From the NCBI GenBank assembly GCA_029266335.1, contig JAQSXC010000003.1, positions 1 to 64,000 on the forward strand: a stretch of 64,000 nt of DNA, given 5' to 3'. The notes under the pieces were generated by a model. It ran no database searches. It saw nothing but the letters and a program-made list of their open reading frames with translations, and was not told the origin of the DNA. Below are positions 27,430 to 35,839 of this stretch, one piece after another. The position numbers and the translations under genes are program-made. Within the stretch, counting starts at the first letter, position 1. Each line of letters opens with the position of its first letter. The stretch is from Eubacterium sp. (GTDB taxonomy: Bacteria > Bacillota > Clostridia > Acetivibrionales > DSM-1351).

Positions 27430-28842
27430 ATGAACAAAGATATTGCAGCGGGAAAGAATATAATTTTTGATAAAAAATACTGTACCTGGAAAATAGATAT
27501 GGAAGCTGTTCAATACGCTGAAGAAATAGAAATATGTTGGGACGGTAAAGGATGCAGATACAGCCTGGAACTGTCGGTTGATGATAAAAATTGGATTAAA
27601 CTTTCAAAGGAAAAGGAATTTCATTGTGAAGGACAGATTTCAAAGAATATCATTAAAGCCAACACCAGATATATAAAAGTAATACTGATAAACTGGGATA
27701 TAAAAGCGGAAGCTTCACAAATCAGCCGTATATCAGTTTATACCGGGATTGCTGCTGAATTCATCAATGGAGCGGATATATCCCATCTTCCTCAAATTGA
27801 GGACTTTGGAGGAAAGTTCTTTAACAGGCAGGGGGAGAGGCAGGATTGTCTGGACATATTGAAGGAGCATGGCTGTAATTACATACGTCTCAAGGTATGG
27901 AACAGGCCCGGTCTGCCCTTTAGCGATCCTGCCGGCTATAACGACAAGACACATGTGCTTCAAATGGCAAGAAGAGCTGTAGATAAAGGTTTTAAGCTTT
28001 TAATTGATTTTCATTACAGCGACTGGTGGACAGATCCGGGAAAACAGTATATTCCTGAAGATTGGAAGGGCTTAAGCTTTGAAGGGCTCAACACTGCACT
28101 GTATGACTTCACCTATGATGTATTGAACTGTTTGAAGCTTCAGGGCACACTGCCTCAGATGGTTCAAATCGGAAACGAAATCACCAACGGTATGCTGTGG
28201 GATATAGCAAAGATTTCTGAAGATTTTAATACCCCCGAACAATGGGACAAACTATGTACCCTGCTGAAGGCAGGCATAAGTGCGGCAAAGACAGTCAGTA
28301 AGGACATAAAAACCATTATCCATATAGAAAGGGGCGGGGATAGTGAAAGCAGCCGCTATTTCTATGACAGACTTGTTGACAGACAAGTAATCCATGATGT
28401 AATCGGACTTTCCTATTACCCCATATGGCATGGTCCGATAAGTGATTATGCTGCCAATATAAAGGACCTGAGTGAGAGATATGATAAGGATATAGCAGTG
28501 GTTGAGGTGGCATATCCATATACTGCTGAAAATGGTGATGATCAGCTGAATGCATCTTCCTTTCCATTTACCCAAATACCCGGAGAATATCCCCCATCTG
28601 TTCAAAGTCAGGCAGATGTTCTTCAGGCGGTAATATATGAACTGAAAGTTCTGCCTGATAACAGGGGTATTGGCTTCTTTTACTGGCAGCCTGATTTCAT
28701 TCCTGTTGAGGGTGCGGGGTGGAAATATGGTGAAGGCTGCGAGTGGGATGATCAGACTCTGTTTGATTTCAAAGGCAATGCACTTTGGTCTCTTGATGTT
28801 TATAAGCTGCATTCCTGCTTCAACGATAGCCGGAATATTTAA
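27430..28842 (+). CDS. Cytoplasmic GH53 endo-beta-1,4-galactanase with N-terminal sugar-binding-like domain
   Basis: GH53 arabinogalactan endo-beta-1,4-galactosidase, 470 residues. Residues 1-110 look like an F5/8-C-type beta sandwich (YSLELSVDDKNWIKL, RYIKVILINW). The catalytic barrel starts at GADISHLPQIEDFGGKFF. Family motifs are intact: YIRLKVWNRP, IDFHYSDWWTDPGKQ, QIGNEITNGMLW with acid/base E250, and VVEVAYPY with nucleophile E359. The C-terminal FYWQPDFIPVEGAGW block is also typical. There is no signal peptide, unlike most GH53 enzymes, so it should act on imported oligosaccharides. It shares the barrel with the giant secreted protein at base 1 but is far closer to the family consensus. 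Confidence 0.93.
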   Translation: MNKDIAAGKNIIFDKKYCTWKIDMEAVQYAEEIEICWDGKGCRYSLELSVDDKNWIKLSKEKEFHCEGQISKNIIKANTRYIKVILINWDIKAEASQISRISVYTGIAAEFINGADISHLPQIEDFGGKFFNRQGERQDCLDILKEHGCNYIRLKVWNRPGLPFSDPAGYNDKTHVLQMARRAVDKGFKLLIDFHYSDWWTDPGKQYIPEDWKGLSFEGLNTALYDFTYDVLNCLKLQGTLPQMVQIGNEITNGMLWDIAKISEDFNTPEQWDKLCTLLKAGISAAKTVSKDIKTIIHIERGGDSESSRYFYDRLVDRQVIHDVIGLSYYPIWHGPISDYAANIKDLSERYDKDIAVVEVAYPYTAENGDDQLNASSFPFTQIPGEYPPSVQSQADVLQAVIYELKVLPDNRGIGFFYWQPDFIPVEGAGWKYGEGCEWDDQTLFDFKGNALWSLDVYKLHSCFNDSRNI

Positions 28843-29047
28843 TTATTATAATGTATTGGAGAAAAATGACAATATGAACTTTGCAGCTTCATATAAAAAA
28901 GATAGTTAAGTATTAACACAATTTACATTTAACGATAATAATATTTTAAATCAGCCAGAAATGTATAAGCAATTTTATAGAAAATCCCGTATTATAATAT
29001 ATTAAACTGTTTTGTAGTATTAAATGGAGTTATTTGAGGGATACACT

Positions 29048-30214
29048 ATGGAGATTGTTACATATACGCTAAGGAAAAGTCAGCCGGATTCTGATATGTA
29101 CTACTCAAAAATATCCGGATTTACCGACAAGGTTTTGCTGAAGGCAGCAGAAACCTTAAAGGAACCGGTTGAACTGTATCTGGCAGAAATCAAGGATAAA
29201 AAGACATGTCCTGAAGAAGGTGTTTTGGAGCTTCTGATTCTTGGAGTTCGCTGGAACAGCTATATTGATTCTGCCGGAAGTTTGGGGAGCATACCGGCTG
29301 GATTTCTTAAGAAAATTTCAGAACATCGTCAAGAGGGCATAGGATTTAAATGGGGTATCAATTATTTAAAGGGAATATTTTCAACAATTTTTTTAATTGG
29401 TAAAAAGAATGAGAAGGCTCTTAAAGTTACCCCTGATTTATCAAATATGGATAAACTGTTAACCTGGCTTCAGGCGTCGGGCGAGTTCAAACAGGAGGTC
29501 AAACATCTTGAATTATGGCGCAATTACCTGTCTCAAATAGACTCAAAAGCAGCTTCAAAAGTTCTTTCAGCTTCAATTGCTTTTGCACAATGGTTTCAGG
29601 GGGAAAGCTTGAACGAGCTGGATATATATACACCGGAGGTTGAACAATACCTGGAAAGCGGCTGGCCCGAACATAAGTGGAAGGAAGATGTGATCTTCTG
29701 CGGACGAAAAAAGGTGGACTACCATTTGAATATGGTAGGTGCTGAGATAATGAACAGAATATATAGAAATGAATTTCTTTCCAAAGCTGAAAAAGTACTG
29801 CTGATTCCAACCTGTATGAGAAAGCCTCATAATTCTGAATGCATGGCAAAACAGCTGGGAAAGGGATTTGTTTGCTCACGCTGTACAAGGGGATGTCCGG
29901 TTTATGTATTATCTGAAATCGGTCAGCGTAATAACCTTAAAGTAAGAATGATTCCCCATGAGTCTTCAATAGCTTCGACTAAAACTGATAAATCTCTTTT
30001 TGATACTGGGTCAGGAGTTATAGGAGTATCCTGTGTGCTAAACCTTATTTCAGGAGGCTGGATGCTGGCAGACAAAGGAGTAGCTCCCCAATGTGTACTG
30101 CTTGATTATTGCGGCTGTAAAAACCACTGGCATGATAAAGGCCTTCCTACAGAGCTCAATGAAAAGCAGTTAATGAAAATACTTGGAGTTAAAACAGACA
30201 GATTTAACGTATAA
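29048..30214 (+). CDS. DUF116 family protein, cysteine-rich, function unknown
   Basis: 388 residues. The C-terminal half fits DUF116: LLIPTCMRKPHNSECMAK, CSRCTRGCPVYVLSE, a middle block (GVIGVSCVLNLISGGWM) and CVLLDYCGCKNHW near the end. The many conserved cysteines suggest a bound metal or Fe-S cluster, known only as a pattern of the family. The N-terminal half has no recognised domain. The track start at 29024 is replaced by the ATG at 29048, which has TTGAGGG 7 bases upstream. A possible TATAAT lies at 28993-28998 with a poor -35. It stands alone between the galactanase and a convergent terminator. Confidence 0.75.
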   Translation: MEIVTYTLRKSQPDSDMYYSKISGFTDKVLLKAAETLKEPVELYLAEIKDKKTCPEEGVLELLILGVRWNSYIDSAGSLGSIPAGFLKKISEHRQEGIGFKWGINYLKGIFSTIFLIGKKNEKALKVTPDLSNMDKLLTWLQASGEFKQEVKHLELWRNYLSQIDSKAASKVLSASIAFAQWFQGESLNELDIYTPEVEQYLESGWPEHKWKEDVIFCGRKKVDYHLNMVGAEIMNRIYRNEFLSKAEKVLLIPTCMRKPHNSECMAKQLGKGFVCSRCTRGCPVYVLSEIGQRNNLKVRMIPHESSIASTKTDKSLFDTGSGVIGVSCVLNLISGGWMLADKGVAPQCVLLDYCGCKNHWHDKGLPTELNEKQLMKILGVKTDRFNV

Positions 30215-30270
30215 TGCATTCCGTTGCTATATTTGTGAAGCGGGGACATTAACTGTGATAATAGAGAGAA

Positions 30271-30303
30271 GAGCCGGATAATGCACATAAAATTAACCGG
30301 CTC
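30271..30303 (+). terminator. Bidirectional hairpin between convergent genes
   Basis: GAGCCGGATAAT pairs with ATTAACCGGCTC (11 of 12) between the ends of the DUF116 gene and the zinc-ribbon gene. The reverse strand continues TCTTCTCTCTATT and the forward strand ACTCTTGCTT, so it may serve both. Confidence 0.6.
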
Positions 30304-30311
30304 ACTCTTGC

Positions 30312-30524
30312 TTAATCAAAATTGGTTATTCTCTTCAGCATGCTTCTGTATCTGAAACGGGCCATTTCATTTTTCTCAAGCACATCCTTTTCATTGCCTG
30401 TGTACTGGCATCTGAGACAATAGTACTCATCCTTGCCCTTATCGTAAAACATATCGATATCAAGATCCCTCATAAAACAGGAGGGACATCTGTAATTCAG
30501 TCTGCCTTTTCCAGATTGAGACAT
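30312..30524 (-). CDS. Zinc-ribbon mini-protein
   Basis: 70-residue protein with two CxxC pairs (YRCPSCFMRD and YYCLRCQYTG) spaced like a zinc ribbon. GAGGAG is placed 8 bases before the ATG, so it is judged real although it overlaps the end of the upstream 610-residue gene by 28 bases in another frame. It is probably translated from the same mRNA. The function is unknown. The short size and lone zinc finger suggest a regulator or partner of the upstream protein, which is only a guess. Confidence 0.75.
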   Translation of the reverse strand: MSQSGKGRLNYRCPSCFMRDLDIDMFYDKGKDEYYCLRCQYTGNEKDVLEKNEMARFRYRSMLKRITNFD

Positions 30525-32329
30525 GTGATCATCTCCTCATTTTTTGAAATATTCATGGTTAAGCCCAGTGTAAACATTGGTGAGAAAGCGTAACCTTCTC
30601 TGATGTATCCTTCAACTCCATCGACCATAGGAGTCATGGAAAGTCTGGTGTCTATCTGAGGAATAATTGCCTCAACCTTCTTAGCGTCTGAAACACTTTC
30701 CTCACGGCACTTGTATTTATAAACAATTTCTTTAATATCATCTTTTCCGATGCACTTCAGGACTATTCCGCACATATCCTCAGGATATTCTGTAGTTCCG
30801 TAGCAGGCAGTTGTATATTCATTCATATGAACAACAGCATCAGGCCTGCTCATTTCAATGATCTTTCTTGAAATCTTGATTTTTCCTGTTCCTTCGGTGA
30901 AGGTGAAGGTTGAAACAAGTTTTATGGTAAGATCACTAAACTCTATTTCTACAGGATCAAGAGTTAAGATTCTATCTTTACCGTTCTGCGAGAATTTTGC
31001 TTTTGTTCTGCAGAGGCAGAGATCAACTTCTTCTCCCTGATAGCTTACCTTACAGCTCTTAATGGTTCCTTCTCCGGCATAATGGGTAAAATAGCCTGCC
31101 CTGTACATGGACTGGATAAGGAATGGATAGGAAGCATCCTGTACATGTTTTGTACCAATACCTACAGGCCATTCTATCTTTGAAACATAAGGCCTCAGGT
31201 CAATAAGCGCCCCACCCTGATTCATATTGACACAGGTGCGCAGGAAAGGATCAACATACCAGAAAAGCTGCTTTTCCGAACCGTAGAGTATATCCTTCCA
31301 AAGAGCACATTCAGGTTCGGTATAAGTTTTATTTGAACGGTACCAGTCAGCAAATTCAGTCATGGTCATGTCTTGGATTTCACCCTTGTCACGAAGCTCG
31401 GCATAGTAGGCCATACCGTCTTCATAGCTCTTAACAAGCAATTCGTAAGGTGCTTCCCAGCGTCCCATCTTATTCATCCAACCCGGGCCAACGAACATCA
31501 TATTGTAGGCATAGCCGTTGTTGTACTTCTGAAGAGACTTGTACTGATCGATCAGATTATAGAGATAAGGATACTCTCCGTCCTTATAGATCATACCTCT
31601 TAAAACATTCTGAGGATGGGTACCGAAGTTGGAACCGTTACCGTCAAAGCAGGCAAGAAGGTCTCTGGACAGGTGGGGAATAGCTACTATACCGCTGTCT
31701 TCATTCGCATTTGCTGCCGGTGAGTGGGTATTTTGCTTTGAAGGTATCCAGGGATTCCACGGACCCCCGTCAAATAGAGTATACCAGGAATTGTTGCAGG
31801 TTCTGTATGCCTTGGGGCCTTCTTCCCAACAGGTGGCAACAGCACATTTAACCATGGGATACTGCTGCTTTATGTAGTTTGTTAATTCGGCATCCAGGTA
31901 ATAGGAGCCGGTAGAGGAAGGATAAAATCCGAACTGTTCATGGAACTTTTCAAATACGTCGGTTACAATTGCTTTTTTATCCTCCATTGAAAACATCCAT
32001 ATGCAGAAATCCTTTGTCTTGTACTTTTCTCTGAATTCCTTGCAGGGAAGACCGAGAAGTGTAAGACCTATTTCATCACCGAATTTTTCGTGATGCTCCT
32101 TTGCAAGAGCGACGGCCTCTTCGTTGAACAGACTTGCGTATGTCATTTGAATGGTTGTTTTAAAACCGTTGTCATGGGCAATCTTTTGCTGTAGCTTAAA
32201 GATGTCCAACGATTCAGTAAGTAGACTTTTCTTGGATATATCCTCTTTTTTACCTTGACCGGTAACCTTTTCGGCATATTCCGGAACCATTTCAGGCCTG
32301 TGAATTATATTTAAAATAAACTTACCCAT
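30497..32329 (-). CDS. Uncharacterised protein with NodB/deacetylase-like barrel
   Basis: 610 residues, cytoplasmic (no signal peptide). The first 200 residues follow the pattern of the glycoside hydrolase/deacetylase barrel superfamily: a helix then strand IAHDNGFKTTIQM, a KFGDEIGLTLLG block like the deacetylase HEIG region, and a helix ending in FGFYPSSTGSYYLD. The usual metal-binding DD...HxxxH triad is not obvious, so deacetylase activity is doubtful. The remainder is beta-rich with no recognised family. AAGGAGG before the ATG is strong. It is divergent from an AraC regulator and followed by the zinc-ribbon gene, so it is probably a regulated carbohydrate-related enzyme, by inference. Confidence 0.7.
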   Translation of the reverse strand: MGKFILNIIHRPEMVPEYAEKVTGQGKKEDISKKSLLTESLDIFKLQQKIAHDNGFKTTIQMTYASLFNEEAVALAKEHHEKFGDEIGLTLLGLPCKEFREKYKTKDFCIWMFSMEDKKAIVTDVFEKFHEQFGFYPSSTGSYYLDAELTNYIKQQYPMVKCAVATCWEEGPKAYRTCNNSWYTLFDGGPWNPWIPSKQNTHSPAANANEDSGIVAIPHLSRDLLACFDGNGSNFGTHPQNVLRGMIYKDGEYPYLYNLIDQYKSLQKYNNGYAYNMMFVGPGWMNKMGRWEAPYELLVKSYEDGMAYYAELRDKGEIQDMTMTEFADWYRSNKTYTEPECALWKDILYGSEKQLFWYVDPFLRTCVNMNQGGALIDLRPYVSKIEWPVGIGTKHVQDASYPFLIQSMYRAGYFTHYAGEGTIKSCKVSYQGEEVDLCLCRTKAKFSQNGKDRILTLDPVEIEFSDLTIKLVSTFTFTEGTGKIKISRKIIEMSRPDAVVHMNEYTTACYGTTEYPEDMCGIVLKCIGKDDIKEIVYKYKCREESVSDAKKVEAIIPQIDTRLSMTPMVDGVEGYIREGYAFSPMFTLGLTMNISKNEEMITCLNLEKAD

Positions 32330-32416
32330 AATTACCTCCTTCTCGAATTTTCTATAAAATATATGGTGTTTTTTAGCATTAAATTTTACTATATATAATT
32401 ATATTTACATTATAAA

Positions 32417-32451
32417 ATACTATTGTGTACGTTTCTATAATAGTATATTAT
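32417..32451 (+). promoter_or_regulatory. Possible promoter and inverted repeat between the NodB-like gene and araC-type gene
   Basis: TTGTGT at 32423-32428 and TATTAT at 32446-32451 have 17-base spacing toward the AraC gene. An inverted repeat ATACTATT/AATAGTAT (32417-32424 and 32439-32446) spans the same stretch and could bind a regulator. The region is very A+T-rich, so chance matches are likely. Confidence 0.35.
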
Positions 32452-32494
32452 ACTTATATAAATATATGAAACTAGATGGAGCCGGCGTAAGCTT

Positions 32495-33322
32495 ATGAAT
32501 AATTACTTGTTCACATTGATAACAGAAGAGGATAGACTGCCATATTATGTAAAAGGGGTAGGAGGTCTTGAGAATCAGGATCATATAGAGCGGCCCAATG
32601 GCTATACCGACTATCAGTGGATACATTGCGTCAGAGGAGTCGGTAAACTTCTGATAGACAATAAGGAGTTTATTATTCATAAGAATATCGGATTCTTACT
32701 ATATCCGGGAGTACCTCATGAGTATTATGCCGTTGAAGAACCCTGGGAAACCCACTGGGTAACCTTTGACGGGGAGGGTGTTCCCTTTCTGATGAATTCT
32801 CTCGGGTTTGACAAATATAAGGTACTAAGCTTCAGTGATTTAAAAGTACTGGACAATCTGATAAATGAAATTTATTTTGCTGCACCTTCCAAGGGTTTAA
32901 TAATAGGATATGAATGCTCGGCCAAACTTTACAGCCTTCTGATAGAACTGCGCCGTCAAAAAATGAAGGAGGAGGAAGCCTCCGGTGTCTCCAAACTGAA
33001 ACAATTGGAACCTGTAATATTATTTATTGAAGAGAACTACTCAAAGAATCCGACCATAGAGGAAATGTCGGGAGCAATTAATGCCTCCCCGCAGTATCTA
33101 TGCAGACTGTTCAGCAAAACCTTCAGAATGAGGCCTTTTGTATACATGACTCTTTTAAGGATGCAGAAGGCAAAAGAAATGCTGATTCAGGAAAGTGATA
33201 TATCTGTTAAGAATATTGCTGAAAAAACAGGCTATAACGATACAAGTTATTTTTGTTCGGTTTTCAAAAAGCATGAGGGTGTTACACCGTCGGAATTCCG
33301 TCAGTTGCACAGGCAAAGCTGA
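32495..33322 (+). CDS. AraC-family transcription regulator with cupin sensor domain
   Basis: 275 residues. The N-terminal 140 residues fit an AraC_binding cupin (GKLLIDNKEFIIHKNIGFLL, YPGVPHEYY), expected to bind a small sugar. The C-terminal 100 residues are two helix-turn-helix units (MSGAINASPQYLCRLFSKTF and IAEKTGYNDTSYFCSVFKKH) ending in the family VTPSEFR motif. It is transcribed away from the NodB-like gene, which it probably controls together with itself. There is no receiver domain, so it senses its ligand directly rather than through a kinase. Confidence 0.9.
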   Translation: MNNYLFTLITEEDRLPYYVKGVGGLENQDHIERPNGYTDYQWIHCVRGVGKLLIDNKEFIIHKNIGFLLYPGVPHEYYAVEEPWETHWVTFDGEGVPFLMNSLGFDKYKVLSFSDLKVLDNLINEIYFAAPSKGLIIGYECSAKLYSLLIELRRQKMKEEEASGVSKLKQLEPVILFIEENYSKNPTIEEMSGAINASPQYLCRLFSKTFRMRPFVYMTLLRMQKAKEMLIQESDISVKNIAEKTGYNDTSYFCSVFKKHEGVTPSEFRQLHRQS

Positions 33323-33393
33323 TTATTGGTACTTATTGCATATAACTATTAGTTGAATATGAATTATGTTAAAATAATAAATTATAACGAGGT

Positions 33394-33561
33394 GATAGAT
33401 ATCCCCTGCCTCTACAGGTGGCGGATACCATTTTGATTTTCAGGCAGCGGGCATATCGATGGCGCTCATGAGGGCATATTTGCATCGTTGAAACGCACTA
33501 AAGATAAGAAAATTTCTATACAGCCTAAAAATTTTCAAAGAACGTATACGTTCTTTTGAAC
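33394..33561 (+). other. Structured intergenic stretch of unknown nature
   Basis: In the 303-base gap before the lipid kinase there is a G+C-richer block with a long imperfect hairpin (TATCCCCTGCCT with AGGTGGCGGATA). About 90 bases on lies a perfect 20-base palindrome AAAGAACGTATACGTTCTTT (33537-33556) followed by TTGAA, which could be a terminator. No riboswitch class or ORF was recognised. Confidence 0.4.
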
Positions 33562-33625
33562 CTATGTATTATAAGCTAATATAAAATCAATGATGATTGA
33601 AAACATTTTATGGTGGGGGCCTTGA

Positions 33626-34510
33626 ATGAAACATATCTTTATAATTAATCCGGCAGCAGGAAAAGGGAAGTCAATGGAATTGATTCCATTTATAAATGAT
33701 TGCTTTAAAGCAAAAACGGATGATGAACTGGTTATAGAAGTCACAAAATATCCCGGACATGCTACCGAAATAGCAAAGGCCCATTCTGGCAGCGGAGAAT
33801 GCAGGGTATACTCCATTGGAGGAGATGGCACAGTTAATGAGATTGTCAATGGAATTGCAGGTACATCTTCAGCATTAGGAGTTATACCGACAGGGTCGGG
33901 TAATGATTTTATCCGCAGCCTGCATTCGGAGACAAATGTAAAAGATGTAATAGCCGGGACAATTAACGGAATTGAAAGAAAAATTGATCTTGCAAAGGTC
34001 AATGATAAGTACTTTATAAATATATCTTCAATTGGTTTTGATGCCAATGTGGTTTTTAATGCCAATCTGTTTAAAAAGAAGCCCGGAATCACCGGAAGTA
34101 TGGCTTATCTGCTGTCGATTATATACACTGTTTTCAAACACAAAATATGCAAAATAAGGGTGGATATCGACGGAAATATAATAGATATGGATGCCTTGCT
34201 TGTAGCAGTTGCCAATGGAAAATTCTATGGAGGAGGCATTATGCCGGCTCCCGATGCAAGTCTGGATGACGGACTGCTGGATATTTGTCTGGTCAGTGAG
34301 GTCAGCCGCTTAAAAATACTCCACCTGTTTCCCAAATATATAAAGGGTCAGCATGGTGTACTAAAGGAAGTAAGCTTTTTCAAGGGCAGGGAAATCAGAA
34401 TTCAAAGCGATGAAGATGTCTGCCTGAATATAGATGGTGAAATTATAGAAGCAAAAACAATTGATTTTCAAATAATTCAAGCCGGGATAAAGATAATTAT
34501 GCCGGTATAA
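33626..34510 (+). CDS. Diacylglycerol kinase family lipid kinase
   Basis: 294 residues, YegS/DagK/BmrU family. It transfers phosphate from ATP to a lipid such as diacylglycerol at the inner face of the membrane. The catalytic N-terminal domain has INPAAGKGKS, the nucleotide-binding GGDGTVNEIVNG and IPTGSGNDF. The C-terminal beta-sandwich includes GGGIMPAPDASLDDGLLDI and ends around CLNIDGE, all typical. GGGGG lies just before the ATG. It stands alone between the structured stretch and a family 1 repeat. The exact lipid substrate cannot be told from sequence. Confidence 0.9.
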   Translation: MKHIFIINPAAGKGKSMELIPFINDCFKAKTDDELVIEVTKYPGHATEIAKAHSGSGECRVYSIGGDGTVNEIVNGIAGTSSALGVIPTGSGNDFIRSLHSETNVKDVIAGTINGIERKIDLAKVNDKYFINISSIGFDANVVFNANLFKKKPGITGSMAYLLSIIYTVFKHKICKIRVDIDGNIIDMDALLVAVANGKFYGGGIMPAPDASLDDGLLDICLVSEVSRLKILHLFPKYIKGQHGVLKEVSFFKGREIRIQSDEDVCLNIDGEIIEAKTIDFQIIQAGIKIIMPV

Positions 34511-34559
34511 AAGTACAAAGGCAGTGAAAGCATGGTTGGAAAAAATTAAGAAAGAGTAA

Positions 34560-34634
34560 GAGCCTGTTTAATTTAACCCAGCATAGCGCAAAATCCGTCA
34601 AAATGACCGACGTAATGAGACATTAAACAGGCTC
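34560..34634 (-). repeat. Family 1 palindromic repeat, copy C, with perfect 13-bp terminal inverted repeats
   Basis: The 75-bp element is bounded by GAGCCTGTTTAAT and ATTAAACAGGCTC, an exact inverted pair. The interior read on the reverse strand (GACGGATTTTGCGCTATGCTG) matches copies A and B. It sits between the lipid-kinase gene and sbcD, 14 bases before the sbcD start. Confidence 0.9.
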
Positions 34635-34648
34635 TGAGGAAGAGTAGC

Positions 34649-35812
34649 ATGAAAATAATACATACCGGAGACTGGCATATAGGGAAAATTGTAAATGACT
34701 TCAGTATGCTTGAGGAGCAGAAATACCTTCTGGAACAGCTTGTATCTGTTATTGACCGGGAAAAGCCCGATGCACTGGTGCTGGCAGGTGATATATATGA
34801 CAGAAGCATACCGCCTGTGGAAGCCGTAGAGCTGGTGGATGAGGTGTTCAACAAGCTGCTTCTGGAAATGAAGTTGCCCATTCTGGCTATTGCCGGCAAT
34901 CACGACAGTGCCGAGAGACTGTCCTTTGCCAGCAGGATTCTGACCAATAACGGTCTTCATATTGCCGGCATTTTTGATGGAAATATTCCCTGCATAATGC
35001 TGGAGGATACTTTTGGTCCTGTAAATTTTTATCTCCTGCCATATACCGATCCCAGAAACATCCGACATATTTACGACGATAGTCAAATATCCACCCATGA
35101 TGATGCCATGAAAAGGGTAATGGATAAAATTGGACAAGCCTATGATTCCAGTCAAAGAAACATAATGGTAACTCATGGATACATAACGCAGATGGGAAAG
35201 CCTGCAGAATTTGTAAGTGAATCAGAGAGGCCGCTCAGCATAGGAGGTACCGATTTTGTCAGCTCGGATTATTTTTCCATGTTTAATTATACCGCACTTG
35301 GACATCTCCATGCACCGCAAAAGGCAGGTTATGACAAGGTAAGATATTCGGGCTCACTTATGAAATATTCCTTTTCAGAGGTAAATCAGAAAAAGGGAAT
35401 AACTGTTGTTGAACTGGATGAAAAGGGCAATGCCTTCACAAGACATATTGATCTGATCCCCAAAAGGGATATGCGTATTATAAAAGGTCCCATAAATGAA
35501 TTGATCAGTCCGCAGGTATACCAAAATGCCAATACTGAAGACTACATATATGCTGTTCTTACCGACAGGGGGGAACTGATAGATCCGATTTCAAAATTAA
35601 GATCGGTTTATCCAAATATCATGGGTCTCTCAAAAGAAACAGGGGTACAAAAAGAGGATTCCAGAACTTCTGCTTTACAGGGCTATAAATCCAGGACCAA
35701 GCTGGAACTTTTCAGGGAATTCTATGATGTAATACAGGGAGAGCCTATGAGCGAAGAGGCGGAAGCAGTAATGGCAAGAATAATCGGAGAGGTTGAAAAG
35801 GAAGGAGTTTAG
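34649..35812 (+). CDS. sbcD: Exonuclease subunit SbcD
   Basis: Mre11-type metallophosphoesterase nuclease, 387 residues. With SbcC it trims hairpins and broken DNA ends. Metal-binding motifs are intact in order: HTGDWHIGK, VLAGDIYD, AIAGNHDS, and later VTHGY and ALGHLH. The C-terminal capping region precedes sbcC by 27 bases, and the two form an operon. A GAGGAAGAG ribosome site precedes the ATG. Confidence 0.96.
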   Translation: MKIIHTGDWHIGKIVNDFSMLEEQKYLLEQLVSVIDREKPDALVLAGDIYDRSIPPVEAVELVDEVFNKLLLEMKLPILAIAGNHDSAERLSFASRILTNNGLHIAGIFDGNIPCIMLEDTFGPVNFYLLPYTDPRNIRHIYDDSQISTHDDAMKRVMDKIGQAYDSSQRNIMVTHGYITQMGKPAEFVSESERPLSIGGTDFVSSDYFSMFNYTALGHLHAPQKAGYDKVRYSGSLMKYSFSEVNQKKGITVVELDEKGNAFTRHIDLIPKRDMRIIKGPINELISPQVYQNANTEDYIYAVLTDRGELIDPISKLRSVYPNIMGLSKETGVQKEDSRTSALQGYKSRTKLELFREFYDVIQGEPMSEEAEAVMARIIGEVEKEGV

Positions 35813-35839
35813 CGGAAAAGTACGCTATAGATTGTTTTA

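Noticed and set aside
30497-32329. Assignment of the 610-residue protein as an active polysaccharide deacetylase
   Set aside because: The fold pattern fits, but the metal-binding Asp-Asp and HxxxH motifs were not found.
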